NCBI RefSeq assembly: GCF_030272615.1
Contig: NC_081407.1
Coordinates: 266,175,574 to 266,239,573 of the forward strand
Origin: Cryptomeria japonica
Taxonomy: Eukaryota; Streptophyta; Pinopsida; Cupressales; Cupressaceae
Direction: 5' to 3'
DNA length: 64,000 nt
The notes beneath the pieces are model-generated. The model was not told where the DNA came from and made no database searches. It saw only the letters and a program-made list of their open reading frames with translations. Shown piece after piece: positions 50,533 to 61,620 of the stretch; positions within the stretch are counted from its first letter, which is position 1; each line of letters starts with the position of its first letter. A program made the position numbers and the translations under genes.

Positions 50533-51715
50533 TCATTTCTGTTTGAACAGTTTCAACATCAATCTCCCTTCTGGAGTGATCGGTATATCATCCGATAGGT
50601 TCTTTCTCAGTCTGCAAGTTCTGGCAGTGTGTCCCGGTTTGTTGCAATGATAGCATACCATTCCAAGTGTTCTCCATGGTCCATTATTCATACTTACATT
50701 CTTTCTTCTGCATGTTGCAGTAGTGTGACCGCTACCACGATAGATCAAACAAGTTGCTTTCCAACCAGTTGTCACTTGATAACCACCTGACCGATGGTCA
50801 TAGGTATTGTACCGGTTGGGATTCTGGTTCATAGAAGGTTCTGGGATAACTCCTTGAGTCCTTGGAGGGTATCTCTCAGTGTTGTGCAAAACAGACCTGC
50901 ATTCAAATGATCTATGCCCAAACTTGTTGCATGCATAACACTTTCCATTGAATCTATTGGATCTAGGCTTATTGTTTAGAAAATAAGGAAAATTGTTATG
51001 TCTTGCTTCTACACACATTAGCAATATGTCCTTCTTTGAGACAATTAAAGCAAATAGGTTTAAAATTTTTCTTACCTTTATCCTTGGATGTCGGTTGCTT
51101 CTTTGATGCTTCAGCTTTTGTTCCAGAGGTCTCACCTTCCTCATATCTAGAGAAACCAAGTCCAATGGTATTTTTTACTGGTTTTGTCGATTCTAGCTTT
51201 TGTTCTAGCTTAGCAAAACTCTGATTGAATTTGGCAAGTATCTCCTTTGATTCAGTAAGTTCCTTGGAAATAGCAGCATTGGATTCCTTCAAGGTTGCAT
51301 TCTCAGAAATGGCCATGTTTAGTTCACCTAGCATTTCTTCTTTTTCCACTTTACTCTCTTGAAGATGAGCGGTAAGGGCACTGATCTCTTGCTTCAGCTT
51401 GGAGATCTCATGATCTTTGTCTTTTACTAGATCTTCAGCTTTCCTTCTGTTCTCAAGTTCTTGACACATTCTGATAGTCAGTCCTTCCAACTCCCTTCTC
51501 AGGTTGGCATTAGATTTATTTAATTTTTGAACTTCTTCAACTAGGGCATCCATGTCTGCTTCATCAGAAGAGCTATTTTCAATAAGTTCCATCATTTTTT
51601 CAGCATGCTCTCTTCTTTTGGCCAAAGAGGCTTTATACTTGACTTTGAGTTCATCATAGGCTCTCTCAGTCTGAGTGAGACGATGAGTAAGTTCCCTCAC
51701 ACTGTATTCCCCCAT
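50533..51715 (-). pseudogene. gag-like coiled-coil protein with several zinc knuckles
   Basis: Starts at ATG 51715. The first 200 codons are a heptad-rich coiled coil, beginning GEYSVRELTHRLTQTERAYD. A CCHC knuckle CFNCLKEGHIANVC follows (about 51050-51005). A one-base register change near 51000 leads into a second frame with CYACNKFGHRSFEC, a degenerate CLIYRGSGHTTATC and CYHCNKPGHTARTC. Four knuckles are unusual; most plant gag proteins have one or two. No capsid (UBN2-type) domain precedes the coiled coil, so it may bind RNA without forming a particle itself. Confidence 0.7.
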
Positions 51716-51751
51716 TTCTCCTTCCAAGTGGTTAGATTTTAAGAAAAGTTG

Positions 51752-51765
51752 GCTCTGATATCAAT
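51752..51765 (-). other. Primer binding site of the Sirevirus-like element
   Basis: On the minus strand the LTR end is followed by ATTGATATCAGAGC, matching the common plant copia primer site TGGTATCAGAGC (initiator Met tRNA) except near its first bases. Confidence 0.75.
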
Positions 51766-52916
51766 TGATGAATACTAAGAGGGGGGGGGGTGAATTAGTA
51801 TACCAAAAAATACTGTAAACAAACTCTTAAACACTTTAGCAAATAACTGGTACAATAATTTCACTAATAAACCAGTTAAGATAAATGCAAACCAAATAGA
51901 AAATAAAGAATTCACCCACAAAAGCACAATCACCATAACACAAGATATTTGATGTGGAAACCCAAATGGGAAAAACCACGGTGAGCAGAAACTCACAAGT
52001 AACTATCTATAGAATAGAAACTAGACTGGTTAAGGTCATACAATGTTCTTCACCAAAACAAATCCTATTAGGAATCTAGATCTCTATTAGGAGATAAGTC
52101 CTGTTAAAGACTACCTTGTTAAAGGATTTCAGATCCACGGTTGTGAACCACCTTGTTAGAGGATTTAGAAAGGCTTTGTTGGGCCTACCCGATTAAGGGT
52201 TTCAGACTTGTCGAAGATGTGAGTAATCAACAAGTGAGTGATATAGCTAATAGCACAGTCTACTTAATTAGATCCTTGATAGCTCATTGTTAATGCATTT
52301 CAACATTACTTCAGTCTTCAATATCTCCACACTCTAACTCTTCACATAGACTTAATCTTCTCTAAAATGATCGCACATAACCTCTTCTATCACACATCTC
52401 TCATACTCTGTCTCATACATGTAAACCCTAGACATGATGTCCTTATGAAGGAAACTGATTTCATGTCGATCCAATAGGATTAGATTACAAGTTCCTAGGT
52501 TCAGTGCATCTAGACACATTTGGTAACACAACACAAGATCACCGCCAAGGTGTCAATGGATGATAACTCATTACACATTACAAAAATACTGTTGGTAACT
52601 CATCACAGAGTAATACCGGTTAATATAATATATCGATTACTGGTTTGACAAAAATGAAGACTGGAAAATGTTAACTACCGCTTTGTTCCTTCGTACCTCT
52701 TGGGTCTTCATACTGCTTGGGTCTTCAATCAATCTGTGACTGGTAAACATTTTCTGCAAAAAAAAGATAGTCTAAAGACTATACATTACACAATACACAA
52801 TACCGGTTGGAAGAATTACTAGTTGAGCATAACTCATACATCAGTAAAGTGTGTGTCCACCATAAAGAAAGTGTGTGTCCATCAATGACAATCAAAACAT
52901 CATCAAAATGCCAACA
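51766..52916 (-). repeat. 5' LTR of the Sirevirus-like element
   Basis: In element orientation it starts TGTTGGCATTTTGATGATG and ends TTAGTATTCATCA. It is equal in length to the other copy, with scattered substitutions, many of them transitions. Confidence 0.9.
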
Positions 52917-53807
52917 GTATCATGTGTGAATAAGGGATCACTTGGTGGCATTTCAAGAAGATGTCAATACTTAGTTTGTGGTCAAGTTATGCATCATTAC
53001 ATTTTAAAAACTAAATCAAAGAATTATGGTAGGGAACTTGTGTCCAATTTACAAAATATATCTCTCCCTCTTTTATGTGTCTCTCTCCCAACCCATGTCT
53101 TTAAAGGTTAGGATTATGGTATGTTATGTTTATGGTTAGACTTAGAATTAATGTTGGTTGCGGGGTTAGGATGAATTGTTAGACTAAAAGTAACAATTTT
53201 TTTATTAATTTGAGCAAAAATTCAATTAGAATTGGTATTTAATATTTTTATATTTGAAACTGTGAACAATACATCAATCATAATATTTATCAAACAAATG
53301 TTAACCCTAAGTATAAACTAATATTAACCTTAGCCTTATCTTTAATTGATCCTTAAAAAAAACTATAATTATAATATTATATTATAATTATGTTATTTAA
53401 TATATTATAATACATTAACAGTATTAAATTGTTTAATAGATATTATATCATATTTATTTTGTCTAACAAATTATGTTATATCAATAGTGATATATTAATT
53501 TATAATAAAATTGATTATATAATCTTATTTTAAGCTAATATTAGATTAATTTTTATCATATTGGTTTTTTATTTTTTAAAGTAATATTATAATAATTTTA
53601 TGTTTATTTATATATTTTAGTGTATTAATGCTTGATATATTTTATTTTATTTATATTGTCTTATATAAATATTTATCATATTAAATGTTTTTTATTATAT
53701 AGTGGGCAATAATAAATAATTTCTATATAGCAATTATATGACAATAAAGTTAAACAATCAATAAATTAAAAATTGATATTAAAGGTCATCATATAAATCT
53801 AATTAAA
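52917..53807. other. AT-rich intergenic sequence
   Basis: No gene seen. 53330-53800 is extremely A/T rich with many TATAAT/ATTATA words. Confidence 0.6.
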
Positions 53808-53965
53808 AAATTTCTAGTAGATTTCTGGATAACATCGCGAGTTTTTAGATCAACGTTTTCTTCTTGTGCTCTCATGCATCTTGATGATGGATCACAGAGT
53901 GTGATCCGAAACATTGATCTAAAAATTCGCACACAATCTTATCCAGAAATCTAGTACAAAAATTT
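53808..53965. repeat. Foldback element with about 52-bp arms
   Basis: The left arm (53808-53858) contains TAGATTTCTGGATAA and TTTTTAGATCAACG. The right arm (53909-53965) contains the reverse complements CATTGATCTAAAAA and TTATCCAGAAATCTA. Between them is a smaller perfect palindrome, GGATCACagagtGTGATCC (53889-53907). It could be a small foldback transposon (MITE) or a hairpin RNA source. No clear target duplication is visible. Confidence 0.8.
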
Positions 53966-54363
53966 GATGGATTGTAGAAATGTTATATCTCTAATTAATA
54001 AAATTATTTCAAAAATCACTGAAAACTAAGCCACATATTTTAGAGGTATAATCTATTCACCTCATTTAGTAACATACATGAAAGATAGATTCTTAGTATA
54101 GAAAGAATGTTATAATTTTATGATCGGCCTCATAAATTTTAAGAACTAATAACATAATTAAACAAACTCATACAATTTTAACTTATTGACCTAATATTTT
54201 AATCACAACAAAATTAATTTGACTTGCAGAGTTTAGCCAAATCTTGTTTGTTTTATTTGGGGGCTAATAACGTCTAATTTGTCATTAATCCAAGATTGTC
54301 AAATAAAAACATGTTCATCTGGTTTTAAAAAATCTTCTTATGGTTTGCGTGTGTGATATCAAA

Positions 54364-56120
54364 AGGTGAGACCTTTCTGTCGCAAGTGATGTGGGTTGCA
54401 ACAGAGTTGTGTTGAGAAGATAGCAAAAGGGGGCATCAATCAATCAAGAGAGTCCTTGTGCATGAGGAAGTAGGAGAATAGAAGAATATGAGAAGAAGTT
54501 GTGCACATGGTGTTAGAGTGGATGTGGGCAAGGTGTGCAGATCCATAAGCAATGATGAAACAGAGCATTGCATTGAATAGAGAATGGAGTGATTGCGTGA
54601 TTAAGTTCAAATAAATGGAGAGGTTTTCTCTTGGGCTTACATTTTTTTTGTGTTTGTTTTACTTTAAACTGGGTTTGTTAAGCAATTGTGAATTCAAATT
54701 ATGAGGAGAGAAAATCTGTTTATATGGGTTTTGTGTTGAGTTTTGTGAGATTGAAACAAGAAAGAGAACGGATTCACATCAAAAAATTGTTGAAAAATGG
54801 TAAGTGAATTACCTTAACATTTACAGAAATTGTATTATTTTGTCAAAGATACCAATGAGAAAAACGTGTAGAGTTTGCAAGAAGAATAATAACAAAAAAA
54901 AGAGAAAGTGATACGAACCAAAATTAATATTCCTATAGTTGCTTATTCAAACTATTTAAAGTAAATGAAAAGTATATCTAAACATATAAAAAATATTTGT
55001 TGCAAGTTAAAGTTTTTTTTTTTAAGACACAAGGCAAGGAAAGTTTCAACTACTTGAAATTTTTGCTACTTCAATCTATTCATAATGAATGAAACAATTT
55101 TTTTTTTATTATCATGTAAACTTCAAAAATAGTAATAAGAATTTTTTGTTCCCATTTAATATGTAGGAATAAAAAAAATGAACAAGTAAAAAGCTTATTC
55201 CAGATTTATTTGATAGAAGCATAAGAAATATAGACTATATTTTTTTCAAAATTGAAATTGTTACATATCATTTCTTCTATTGATTATGCAGAAAAATATG
55301 TAATATAAAAAAATTCAAAATATTACAAACAATTTAACACATATATAATAACCATCATATTTCCTCCTCATAAAAATACTAATATATTATTCGAAAAAGC
55401 TTTGCCCATCACAAATCAGCCAAAGCATAATATGAAATCACACTAGATGAGTTAACACTCACATTACATACCACCCTATCCTTCATTTAACTATTTGAAG
55501 GACCACAATTGTGCTCAGCATTCCATATCTCTACTTTAATGGTGTACACCACGTGAAGACATACATGTTTGGAGCCGCATTTATTTTAAAAAGCAAAACC
55601 TGCTTCTTCCTAGGATTTATGTGGAGTAAGAAGACGAAGAAATTTGAGGATTGAAGATGGAGTTTTCTTTCAAAATGCTGGTTGAGCTTAATTCAGTATA
55701 TATCCTGAATTACAGTTTTGATGCCTGCAAATTTCACTCTCCAAAGGCTATGTATTTATAATCTTTTGACTCGTTCAAACGCGGAAATTTGACATGTTTG
55801 CAGTAGAAGACGTGTGCCACCCACAAATTTCCTTATTTCTACCTTTTTTGTCGGCCCGGCTTTTCATTTCAGCGACTACAATATTCAATATTCTTCCCTC
55901 TTTTGACTTAAATGTCTATTCAGCAGATAAGATGTACCATTCACTTTATTTATTAATTAATTAAAAAATCTTTCGAGTGCGCTACTTTTGGCATTAAGTC
56001 GACTCTATGCTCAAGTGTTCACCGTATAAATTAATGCGGATACCTCGGTTTCGTTGTAAGGCAGTGTTTTCCCGATGCTTATCTTCCACACGGCTTTGAC
56101 TAGTGTCTAATGTTTACTTC
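54364..56120 (-). pseudogene. Peroxidase-locus relic C: only the first and last codons remain
   Basis: Read on the minus strand: the promoter from CTAGTCAAAGCCGTGTGG (about 56105) to the TATA box (55760-55753) and the leader TTCAGGATATATACTGAATT. The start region follows, with the ATG changed to ATT (CAGCATTTTGAAAGAAAA). It runs directly into the last 15 or so codons of the gene and the stop TAA (55619-55617), then the 3' flank. About 1.3 kb including all introns is missing, leaving no functional frame. The block beyond the 3' flank matches relic A in inverted orientation down to 54364. Confidence 0.88.
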
Positions 56121-56256
56121 TCACTTTCATACTTCACAAAGGCAAGGTTGAAGCTATTCTGGCTCCAAAACAGACCTTTCGTACAGGGTGATAGTGACGT
56201 GTTAGTCAATTACAGCTGTTTATTGCAAAATCGATTGTGTAAAAAACGCGAATAGA

Positions 56257-56364
56257 CCCGTCCCTTCATAAACACCTTCCGTATTGTCGATGGGCATACG
56301 ATTCACGTATCCCGTCCCTTCACAAACACCTTACGTATTGTCGATGGGCATACGATTCACGTTT
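56257..56364. repeat. 54-bp tandem duplication
   Basis: Two units (56257-56310 and 56311-56364) begin CCCGTCCCTTCA and contain GTATTGTCGATGGGCATACG, with about three differences. The sequence is GC-richer than its surroundings. Confidence 0.95.
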
Positions 56365-57570
56365 CATAAATTTATTAAAAATTACACATTGTTCAACAAA
56401 TAAAACTTTTTATTCAAAAAAGAGATTACAAATTAATCAAGGATCAATTGATCTAAAATTCACTACAAAATGCTTATTTATATAGAATTCATGGACAACT
56501 TCTAGAAGATTACAAAATTTAGCATGTAATTATTACAATCTCATACAAAATCTAAATTTAGAACTCTAATCCATGTAAAAAAACTATGGAAAACTAGAGT
56601 ATCTTATGCAAAATAAAAAAATGATGGTGCCAACAACATTGCCAATGCTTGTTTATCAAGTATACTCGAACAAATACATTTATTTTTTTCTTATCTTACT
56701 TTGTAATTCATTTTTCAGTGATCTAGTTGGCTTGAAGCTGAAGCAGTAACTTGTACAAGTGATTGAAAATGTGTGGAAATCTTATGATATATATTAATGA
56801 AAAGTATGATTGAATTTATTTATTTGGTTTATTAGAGGAGAAGACATAGTAGTTGAGCATTCCTTTCGAACCTTTTAAATTCTACATGGTAATTTCAAAT
56901 CACTCTCAATTTTTTACAACAACCTATTTGACAAGTCTCTTGCTTACGACTAAGTTTCCAAGGCAACATCATCAAATGTGATTTCATATCACCATGCTTC
57001 TTGTTGAGGCGGCTAAAAAAACCTTTGAAAGAAGTAGTTGTGCATCAAGATGTGTTTATTGGTGTGTTGATGTGGCAACACATGATTTGTTATCTTTCGG
57101 ATCTTAAGAACACATTTCATTCAATTATGATTCCCCATGATCAATGCTAACAAATTTAAAATCACAACTATTAATGCTATATTACTAAAAATATTAAATC
57201 AACAAATACTATCACGAATATTGAATCATGTTTAACTAGTGCATCATTTTTTGTATACCACACAAAACACTAAGAAAACAACCTAAACATATTTATTATG
57301 TTGAAAAATTCTTTACAAAATTTGCAACTCTATAACACAAATTTAAAGCAACCTGAACATATTTATCATGTGTAAAAATTATATACAAAATTTACAATTC
57401 TATAACATAAACTTAAATAAAATTTTGGTATAACTTACTTCAATTAAAGTGTGAGGGAATTGCCAAAGCTAACAACATAAATTCAAAGTGTTGCAAAGAA
57501 TATAAAATATAGAATCATATAAATAATTATTTTTATTATTTTGTTTGAACGAATGTCATGCATTTATAGA
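56365..57570. other. Unassigned AT-rich sequence
   Basis: No supportable gene. Two diverged copies of ACATATTTATYATGTTGAAAAATT-like text lie near 57290 and 57355, with ACAAAATTTGCAACTCTATAAC words, a local duplication of about 65 bp. Confidence 0.5.
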
Positions 57571-59078
57571 TGTAGACACATAAATTTGTCCACTAAATTA
57601 AATAAATATTTAATATTTATCTGATACACTAATATTCCTCTATTAATTAAATTCACATCTAATTAACAGATTCAACCCCCACTCTGCCATTTTAATTAAA
57701 TAAATTACATAAATTTATTTAAATTGAAATCCCTATCTATAACCTAGTTATTAAATAAATCTAATTTATTTAAATTCCCTCATTCCTCTCATTTAAATAA
57801 ATCAACATTTATTTAAAAACACAAATCAAATTCCCTTTTTAAATAAATCTAAATTTATTTAAATAATCCCCCCACTTGCAAAATCCTACAAATGCAAGTT
57901 GCAACCAACAATTAAAATAAATCAATTTTATTTTAATTAAATCCTATTTTCTCTCACCCACTTGCAAAACCCTACATCTCCCACTTGCCTCCTAAAATCC
58001 TTCTAGATTCTTCTAATCACTTCCAATTTAGCCTAATTCATCTCCTAATTATTGTCACATTCCTGAGCAAAGATAAGTCACTTCTCAAAGCCTCCAAAGT
58101 CATTGAAATATATTAAAGGCTTTTATTCTTCAACAAGTTAACCCCCAAAGTCTTCCAATACCATTTAAGGCTCTTATATAATCATTAATGGATAACTCAA
58201 CTTACCCACATGGTTAGAGGCTGTCCCTCTAACTCAACACTCATTTAACTTAGGGGTCTCTCAAGCATTCATTGCTTTGACCATGGTTATCCCCATTAAC
58301 TTTTGCACAAGAGTTTATCCATTGATAAAGGCATTATTCATTGGATAAAAGCTTTATCCACTAACTCAAGCCTAACAAAACCCTCCTAGGGTAACCTTCA
58401 TGTCATCTCAAACATTTAATGCTTCTTCCCGCTCCTCTCAAGCCATCTCATGTTGACACTTGTCATCATGGGATTGGGTTGAAATCCATCACTTGGATTG
58501 ATTAAACTTTCAATCCTAGCCCTTGTTAAGATTATTCAATCTTGACCATCCATTACCTTATTTCCCCTATAAATAGAGCTCTCATTCTTCATTTTGATCA
58601 GAAGTATTTTGTGCATCAAACTTATAGTCATTTTAGAGATCATTAAGAAGCATTTGCAATGTTATTATACTAAGATTCAGATAGACTAATTAGCAGCTTT
58701 CTCATAGTAAATTATTTACACTTGCATAAGCATTTGTTTTCATTTTTACAACCATCCTGAATCTTCATATGGCATCCATGGATAGTGCTAAAAGCTGAGA
58801 GCTAAACTCATGTGGGACTTGGAGAGGAGAGGAACAAGGGAGGAACATCTATGAGCATTTTGGGGATTATCTTGGGGGGTTTTCTTTTCCTTTTTGTTTA
58901 TGTATGCTTCTTATCGCATGCTTTATATCTCTCTTGATATGCATTTTAAGGTTTTTTAAGTTCATTTGTATTTCATTTTAGTTGTAACTAATCCACTAAC
59001 ATTTGAACTTATGTGTTTGTGCCTTGTGCCCCTTTTGCCTTGCATCAATAGATTTGCAAAATCTAATAAAATAGAACA
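57571..59078 (+). repeat. Solo LTR of the Tat family
   Basis: Opens TGTAGACACATAAATTTGTCC like the LTR at 12179 and follows the same order: AT palindromes, CTTTGACCATGGTTATCC, TATAAATA at 58569-58576, CATATGGCATCCATGG, GATATGC. It ends ATAGAACA at 59078. No internal Tat sequence flanks it on either side, so it is probably the product of LTR-LTR recombination. Clear target duplications were not found (ATAGA left, TTAAA right). Confidence 0.82.
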
Positions 59079-61338
59079 TTAAATTATACAACTATCAAGA
59101 TTAATAATTAATTAAAAACTATTCTTAATATTCATTACCTTCCATTCTCTTTGAAAATAACATTGGAAAAAAAGTGGCCATTATTGCACCCTTTCTATGC
59201 TATAATGAAAAATTCAAAGAAAAACTCTAAATTATAGTCTACAACACTTTCTTGACTAAGGGCCTATTTTTTGTCATCTATAAGAAATGGTGAATCCACA
59301 TTTTCTAGTCATTAATGTAGTCACTCTACAATCATTTATGGTTAAGCTATAGGTGACCATTGTTGATCACCCTATAGGTAATCACTCTAATCAAATATTA
59401 TCAAACTACAATTGATCATAGTGATTCACTCTTAGCACTAGTGCTCACTCCAAATTATGTCCATGCATGGACATCTCATCTTTATGGAATGTCTAAAACT
59501 TTGTAACCTATAATCACAAAATCTTAATCCAATTGGATATCGATAATTTGGGGACCCATATCATGATCCATCATCAACTCTTCAATCTTTAAGACTAAAA
59601 ATGTCCAAAACTATCACAAACAACAACAAAGTAAAAATCAAAACTAAACTACCAATGCTACACAATCAATAGTTCTACAAAATAGTTGGTTTTGTGAGGT
59701 AGGAAAATGAGCATAAGATTCAAAGCAGTATGATACTAGGAAACCACAAACCTAAATTGCAATGAAAATAGAACCCATCACAATCAATAGAAGAATTGAA
59801 AACAAGACATTCAAAAGAAATGAAAACCATCACCAATGTCTCCTTACATTGACCTCCATTGTCCTTCTTTCTCCTCCAAATAGCTTGTTTTGTGGATCTC
59901 ACCTATGAGTGTAATAAGCAAGAAAGCAAGATTTCAAGATGATTTTGATAGCGCGAGGATACTAGAAATTGGTTGACTGAAAATATTGAAGAAATGCATC
60001 CAATTTATAGGCAAATTGGAGAGATGAGAAAATTAGCATGAAAAGAGTTGAAGAGGCAATTTGATTCGAAAAATGGGAAAAAGGATTGAAAGAAGAAGAT
60101 TATGACACCTTCTATGTCATAAATCATGACACATTTCCAATGCAAAGTGCAAGGACTAAATGCCAAGTTAAGTGCTATGACATGCTACTATGTCAAGCAC
60201 TATGACGCATGAGAAATTCATGCCTCCACTCTATGACAAGTGAAGCATGAAAATAGGGGCAAATAGAGAGGGACAAATTAGTTGGAAATTAGAATTGGAA
60301 AATTGGGAAAATAGGTGAAAAAAAGGGAATTGGAAATTAGGAAATTAGTAATCGAGAGAAAATTAGGAAATTAGGAAAAAAGTTGAAATTAATTAATAAA
60401 TTGTCATTCACTAATTAATTCACAAAGGAGGGAATAATTAGCCAATTAAAATTATGACAAGAGGAGACTTAGGATTAAATAAATAAATTTATTTAACCTA
60501 AAAGGGAAATGATGAATAGGATTAGATGAATAAATCATAAAACCCTAGGAGAAAATTAGAGATGAAAGGATGTTGATTAGGTCATGACAAGATTAGAATG
60601 ATTGATGCAATTGATATAAGGTCGATTCGATCATGGTTAAATGATGAGAACTGATAATTGATAAAGTGTCGACATTGGTTGACAAGGATCAATGAAAAAT
60701 TGATCAATAATTGACCAAGGATAAAATTGATAGGTGCTAATTGACGAGGACAAATGACTAATCGATCCAAATTGAGGAGAAATGATGTTTGATTGAGAAA
60801 GATGACAAATCGATCAAAGATTGTGAGAAGGTCAATTTGATGAAAGTTGAATGAAAAAAGACCAATGACAAATCGGTCGCAAATTGACAAGGAATTGACA
60901 AATTGATGATTGACAAGGATGCAAAATGATCCAAAATGACTAATAATAGATCGAAGATTGGTTGAAGACAACAAAGATCAAGGATAAAACCTTAATTCAA
61001 CATCAAGAAGGGTTGATGATGTCTAATCGACATGATAAAATGATTGACAATGATAAAGATTGAGGTAAAAAATCCCTAATTCGACATGGCGAAGGGTTGA
61101 TAATGTCCAATTGATACGATAAAGATTGATTATGGCCAAAGATTGAAATTCATGATAATGTCGACAAGACCTAATTGAAAATGCGAGAAACACAATTGAA
61201 AGAGGAAGAAATGCAGAGGAACAACATGTTGTCGACAAATGATGAAGATCAAGTGCGTGACATAGAAGAAATGTCAATAAGTTGTGAAAACCCTAAAATA
61301 AGGTCACGTAGACATGTTAGAGTATAGCGCTTCAAGCA
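59079..61338. other. Unassigned repeat-like sequence
   Basis: 59700-59950 has a minus-strand frame of 60 codons, and 60580-61280 is dominated by quasi-repeated TTGACAAGGAT, GATCAA and AAATGA words. The minus-strand frames inside that stretch (60974-60582 and 61277-61023) reflect this low complexity. No gene is supported. Confidence 0.45.
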
Positions 61339-61620
61339 TTGACCATTTTTAAACACCTACAACTTTGTGCCTTCAATGGGGGTGGGTCTATGTGTCTTTT
61401 GCTTTGTTTGTCTGTAGTCTTGTTTGACTTTGGGTTTTGTGGTGATTGGTTTGGGTGCCCACAAGGTTTTGTTACTTTTTGGCAGTTGGCATTTGGGTTT
61501 TGCGCACTCACTCCTTGTGCTCATCCCATTGTTTTCTCGCTTTTTCGTGTATGTAGAGGTTATGTAATGGTTTGAGCCTCTCCAAATTTAATCTAATCAA
61601 AAAAATTCTATAAAATATTT
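61339..61620 (+). other. Possible LINE 3' tail
   Basis: G/T-rich text (TGTGTCTTTTGCTTTGTTTG, GGTTTTGTTACTTTTTGGCA) leads to GAGCCTCTCC and ATCTAATCAAAAAAA. This style resembles the 3' untranslated end of plant L1 elements with a short A tail. No ORF2 motif is attached. Confidence 0.3.

Larger units (their letters stand above)
45351..52916 (-). mobile_element. Sirevirus-like copia LTR element without pol, minus strand
   Basis: Two direct repeats of 1151 bp each (45351-46501 and 51766-52916) frame a 5.26-kb interior. A tRNA-iMet-type primer site (TGATATCAGAGCC read on the minus strand) adjoins the right copy, so the element runs right to left. Near the left LTR are four GGGGGAG-type polypurine tracts, a Sirevirus hallmark. 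The interior has a coiled-coil and zinc-knuckle gag-like ORF and a long charged second ORF. I find no protease, integrase, RT or RNase H motif. It is therefore a non-autonomous derivative. The flanking 5-mers (GTACA left, GTATC right) share only the first three bases. Confidence 0.82.

Noticed and set aside
57566-59075. ATAGA at both sides of the solo LTR as a target duplication
   Set aside because: The right ATAGA lies inside the part that aligns with the LTR end (GCAGAGCA versus ATAGAACA), so the match is probably accidental.
60580-61100. Evenly spaced GACAAATCGATCAA-like words as a CRISPR-like or regulatory array
   Set aside because: Spacing and sequence vary freely; it is low-complexity text in eukaryotic DNA.
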